Positions 61,538 to 64,000 of a stretch of DNA of 64,000 nucleotides are shown here, piece by piece. Every line of letters starts with the position of its first letter. The first letter of the stretch is position 1. A program made the position numbers and the translations under genes. This DNA is from Candidatus Similichlamydia laticola (lineage in GTDB: Bacteria; Chlamydiota; Chlamydiia; Chlamydiales; Parilichlamydiaceae). Below the pieces are notes generated by a model that was not told where the DNA came from, did no database searches, and saw nothing but the letters and a program-made list of their open reading frames with translations. The stretch spans positions 1 through 64,000 of the forward strand of contig NZ_QQBG01000008.1 of assembly GCF_003339615.1 (NCBI RefSeq), given 5' to 3'.

Positions 61538-62680
61538 ATGAGTGATTATTACGATTTGTTGGGCATCTCTAGAACAGCTTCCGAAGAGGAAATCAAAAGA
61601 GCCTATCGGAAGCAGGCCGTTAAGTATCATCCAGATAAGAATCCAGATGACCCTGCGGCGGAGAAAAAGTTTAAGGAAATCTCTGAAGCCTATGAAGTTC
61701 TGAGTAGTCCTGAAAAGCGCCAAATGTATGACAGATATGGGAAAGAAGGAGTCAATTCCGGCGGTTTAGGAGACGCCGGTTTCGGTAATTTCTCTTCCAT
61801 GGAAGATGCCCTTCGCACCTTTATGGGTGCTTTTGGAGGAGGAGGAGAGTCCCTTTTTGACTTGTTTGGTGGCGCAGGAGAGATGCAAGCTCAGCAAAGG
61901 AGATGTCCAGATAAGAGGGTTTCCGTTTCCATTTCTTTCGAGGAAGCTTTTCGGGGTGTGAACAAAACTCTTGTCGTGAATGGTTGGATCCCTTGTGCGA
62001 GCTGTTCAGGCTGTGGAGCTGAATCCAAGTCTGACATTCGGGCGTGTACGACTTGCAATGGGACAGGACAAACCATTCAGACACGTGGCTTCTTTACCAT
62101 GGCCATGACATGTGGCCATTGTCGAGGGGAGGGGAAGCGCATTCTGAAGAGCTGTCGAGCGTGTTCTGGACATGGGCGTGTCAAGGAGACTCAAGATGTT
62201 CGGTTCCATATCCCTCCTGGTGTCAGCTCTGGTGTGCGGTTGCGCGTGGCTGGATTTGGGGATGCCTCTCCTGGAGGTGGGCCAAGGAGCGATCTGTATG
62301 TCGAAATCGATGTTCGACCACATGAAGTCTTCTCGAGAGAAGATGATCATTTGCTTGTAACTTTGCCCCTTACCTTTGTGGAAGCCTCCTTAGGATGTGA
62401 GAAGGAGATTCCTACTTTTTCGAAGCTGTGTCGTTTGAAAATTCCTGAAGGAACTCAAAGCGGGAAGCAGTTCTTCGTTAGAGGACAAGGGTTCCCTCAT
62501 CTTCAAGGTCGGGGGGCAGGTGACCTGAGGGTTAATGTTGTTGTTGAGACACCGCAAAACCTTTCATCTGAACAAAAACAACTTTTGCGACAATTCGGAG
62601 AAATATCCCAATCAGAGCAGACTCCAGACTGCTCCAGATTTTGGAAGAGGATCAAAAGCTTTTTCGGCTCTGGAGAGTAA
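61538..62680 (+). CDS. dnaJ: Chaperone DnaJ
   Basis: 380 residues, type I J-protein: J domain 1-70 with HPD at 31-33, Gly/Phe-rich linker 73-110, zinc domain with Cys153/156, 170/173, 192/195 and 206/209 (four CxxCxGxG-type motifs), and the two C-terminal substrate-binding domains. It stimulates DnaK. Stop at 62680 is followed after 7 bp by the metallo-hydrolase start. Confidence 0.97.
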   Translation: MSDYYDLLGISRTASEEEIKRAYRKQAVKYHPDKNPDDPAAEKKFKEISEAYEVLSSPEKRQMYDRYGKEGVNSGGLGDAGFGNFSSMEDALRTFMGAFGGGGESLFDLFGGAGEMQAQQRRCPDKRVSVSISFEEAFRGVNKTLVVNGWIPCASCSGCGAESKSDIRACTTCNGTGQTIQTRGFFTMAMTCGHCRGEGKRILKSCRACSGHGRVKETQDVRFHIPPGVSSGVRLRVAGFGDASPGGGPRSDLYVEIDVRPHEVFSREDDHLLVTLPLTFVEASLGCEKEIPTFSKLCRLKIPEGTQSGKQFFVRGQGFPHLQGRGAGDLRVNVVVETPQNLSSEQKQLLRQFGEISQSEQTPDCSRFWKRIKSFFGSGE

Positions 62681-62687
62681 GGAGACT

Positions 62688-63482
62688 GTGCTTCTTTTTT
62701 GTCCTCTTGCGTCTGGTTCTAGGGGAAATGCTTACTATCTTCGTTCTGAGCATTTCTCTCTTCTTATTGATGCTGGGTGTAGTGGAAAAGTTTTGGAAGA
62801 GAGGATGCGTTCCCTTGTGCCTGAGCCCAGTCTTTCTTTAGATGCCATCCTCCTGTCGCATGAACACTTTGACCACATTTCCGCTCTTGCACGTTTTGCC
62901 TTTCATCGACACACTCCCGTTCTGGCTACGCCTAAGACGTGTCACGCCGTTATTCTACAATATGGAAAAGTCTTCCCTTCTGCCAAACTGTTTGTTCCTG
63001 GTCTGCCGTTTACTCTTTTCAATTTAGATATTACCCCTTTTTCTATCTCTCATGACGCTGTTGATCCTGTTGCTTTTCGTATCGACGTTATTGGCCTTGA
63101 TCAACCTGTTTCGATAGGCATCTGTACTGATTTGGGATTTGTCTCTTCGAGTGTTGTCAAGCATTTGGAGGGTTGTACTCTTGTTGTCGTGGAGGCCAAT
63201 CACGATCCTGAATTGGTTATGAAAAGTAGTCGACCTTTACCCTACAAAAAGCGTGTCTTAAGCAAACAAGGTCACCTATCGAATGAAGAATGTGCTGATC
63301 TTCTCGAACGAATCATGCACCCCGGATTAGAAAGAATCTATCTTAGTCATCTTTCCGAAGAGTGCAATAGTCCCGAATTGGCTCTACAAGTTGTTCGATC
63401 CAGGTTGGCTAACACTTCTTTTCAGGGAGAAATCTGTCTTGCCCCACAGGAAAGCTGTGCTTTAGCCTTTAGACTTGGATGA
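62688..63482 (+). CDS. Metallo-beta-lactamase-fold hydrolase (YycJ/WalJ-like)
   Basis: 264 residues from GTG 62688, with AAGGAG overlapping the dnaJ stop; the frame is open from 62535 inside dnaJ. CPLASGSRGNAYYL and the metal motif HEHFDHI (near 65), then His in SISHDAVDPVAF, Asp in GICTDLG and His in VVEANHD are all present. The family includes 5'-3' exonuclease-like proteins linked to DNA repair or cell division. Its 3' end overlaps the convergent gene by 21 bp. Confidence 0.88.
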   Translation: MLLFCPLASGSRGNAYYLRSEHFSLLIDAGCSGKVLEERMRSLVPEPSLSLDAILLSHEHFDHISALARFAFHRHTPVLATPKTCHAVILQYGKVFPSAKLFVPGLPFTLFNLDITPFSISHDAVDPVAFRIDVIGLDQPVSIGICTDLGFVSSSVVKHLEGCTLVVVEANHDPELVMKSSRPLPYKKRVLSKQGHLSNEECADLLERIMHPGLERIYLSHLSEECNSPELALQVVRSRLANTSFQGEICLAPQESCALAFRLG

Positions 63483-64000
63483 GCGTCTCTTTACCGGAGC
63501 TGCTACTTCAGGAACCGTCTCTAAGACCCTACCTTGGGCTCCAAGGATGATCTCGTCTTGCTGATTGGTGAGGCGAATATTAGCCAAGCGTCTCGAAAGT
63601 TCTTCTAATTGAGAAAGAGAAGACTGTGTTTTTTGAGTGCTCTTGAAGTTAGTGACGAACTCGTCTTGTGAACCAAACTTAGCGGAGAAGGTGACCTCAG
63701 AAGCCGTGTTGAATTCAGGGACATACAAAAAAGAACAAATAGCAGGGGGGAGTGTAGAATAAATATCCGCACTAGCAGGTTTTTCTACCTCAACTTTGAC
63801 GATTTGCTTAGGAGGACGACCTCTTTTAGGCCGAGGATTTAATGCTTCGCTAGAGTAGTAAACTTGAGCTTTTGCTCGGAGAGCTTGCCGAACCTCATTT
63901 AAATCTTTGGGTGCTTTCGCATTAAAAAGATGTCTCTTAATCTTTTCAATTACTGTGTTAGAAAGGTCTAGGTCTTCTTCAAAAACAAAGTTAAAACCGT
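63462..64000 (-). CDS. AT-hook-containing protein, 5'-truncated by window edge
   Basis: The minus-strand frame stays open from the stop at 63462 to the right edge, at least 179 codons, so the gene enters the window from the right. The visible part holds a helical segment (DLSNTVIEKIKRHLF), then PRPKRGRPPKQ, a classical AT-hook core (RGRP) flanked by basic residues, then about 110 residues with an acidic/Gln-rich helix and a basic tail ending RRSSKSKG. A minor-groove DNA-binding, chromatin-like role is likely; identity unknown. Confidence 0.6.
   Translation of the reverse strand, partial: GFNFVFEEDLDLSNTVIEKIKRHLFNAKAPKDLNEVRQALRAKAQVYYSSEALNPRPKRGRPPKQIVKVEVEKPASADIYSTLPPAICSFLYVPEFNTASEVTFSAKFGSQDEFVTNFKSTQKTQSSLSQLEELSRRLANIRLTNQQDEIILGAQGRVLETVPEVAAPVKRRSSKSKG

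Overview
The window looks like a chromosome segment of a member of the Chlamydiota, probably from outside the genus Chlamydia. Several gene neighbourhoods recall the Chlamydia chromosome from memory: sohB-polA-(coaE)-rho with pgsA and dnaB, rsmH - small conserved protein - TPR protein - dnaA, ybbR next to the diadenylate cyclase gene, gnd-lepA, cdsA-cmk, rpsU-dnaJ, and rplU-rpmA-obg. Genes are tightly packed, often overlap by 1-4 bp, frequently start with TTG or GTG, and lie in short strand-switching blocks. I see no rRNA, CRISPR array, insertion sequence or prophage.

Layout. 1-6.7 kb: the 3' part of a SNF2 helicase, ndk, and three secreted or envelope proteins (a putative beta-barrel, a possible alpha/beta-hydrolase-like protein, an unknown). 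6.6-10.5 kb: two overlapping oligopeptide-binding proteins and an unknown gene. 10.6-18.4 kb: tRNA-Arg, a small nuclease-fold protein, an M42 peptidase, the rpsL-rpsG-fusA-rpsJ operon, tRNA-Phe, rplU-rpmA-obg and a conserved exported protein. 18.4-24.4 kb: a S49 peptidase, a stand-alone 5'-3' exonuclease (polA without its polymerase), rho, pgsA and a LysM/coiled-coil protein. 24.6-33.1 kb: an ExbB-like protein, a multi-spanning membrane protein, tatD, an unlisted 31-residue basic protein, dnaB carrying a 137-residue mini-intein, tRNA-Ser, rsmE, ybbR, dacA and rsmH. 33.2-48.2 kb: dnaA cluster, tRNA-Arg, gnd-lepA-cdsA-cmk, a RecD-type helicase, tRNA-Asn, groES-groEL with a CIRCE-like operator, a DUF151 protein, rpiA, a NIF3 protein and tyrS.

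48.2-58.7 kb is the accessory part: thirteen genes, all on the minus strand, encoding small membrane proteins I cannot assign to a known family. Most share one architecture: an Arg/Ser/Leu-rich N-terminus with almost no acidic residues, one long or paired hydrophobic segment, then a charged, often coiled-coil tail. Two carry a 14-residue tandem repeat (5 and 12 copies), and two carry another internally repeated module built around a Trp-Pro-Phe motif. Several share a short leader before the start codon. They resemble inclusion-membrane (Inc) type effectors in layout, and the N-termini also resemble mitochondrial presequences; both readings are inference.

58.8-64 kb returns to housekeeping: xerC/D, a DnaQ-type exonuclease, tsaB, rpsU, dnaJ, a metallo-beta-lactamase-fold protein and the 3' part of an AT-hook protein that runs off the right edge. 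The core genes cover translation, replication/recombination, chaperones and phospholipid synthesis; the accessory genes probably serve the interface with the host cell.
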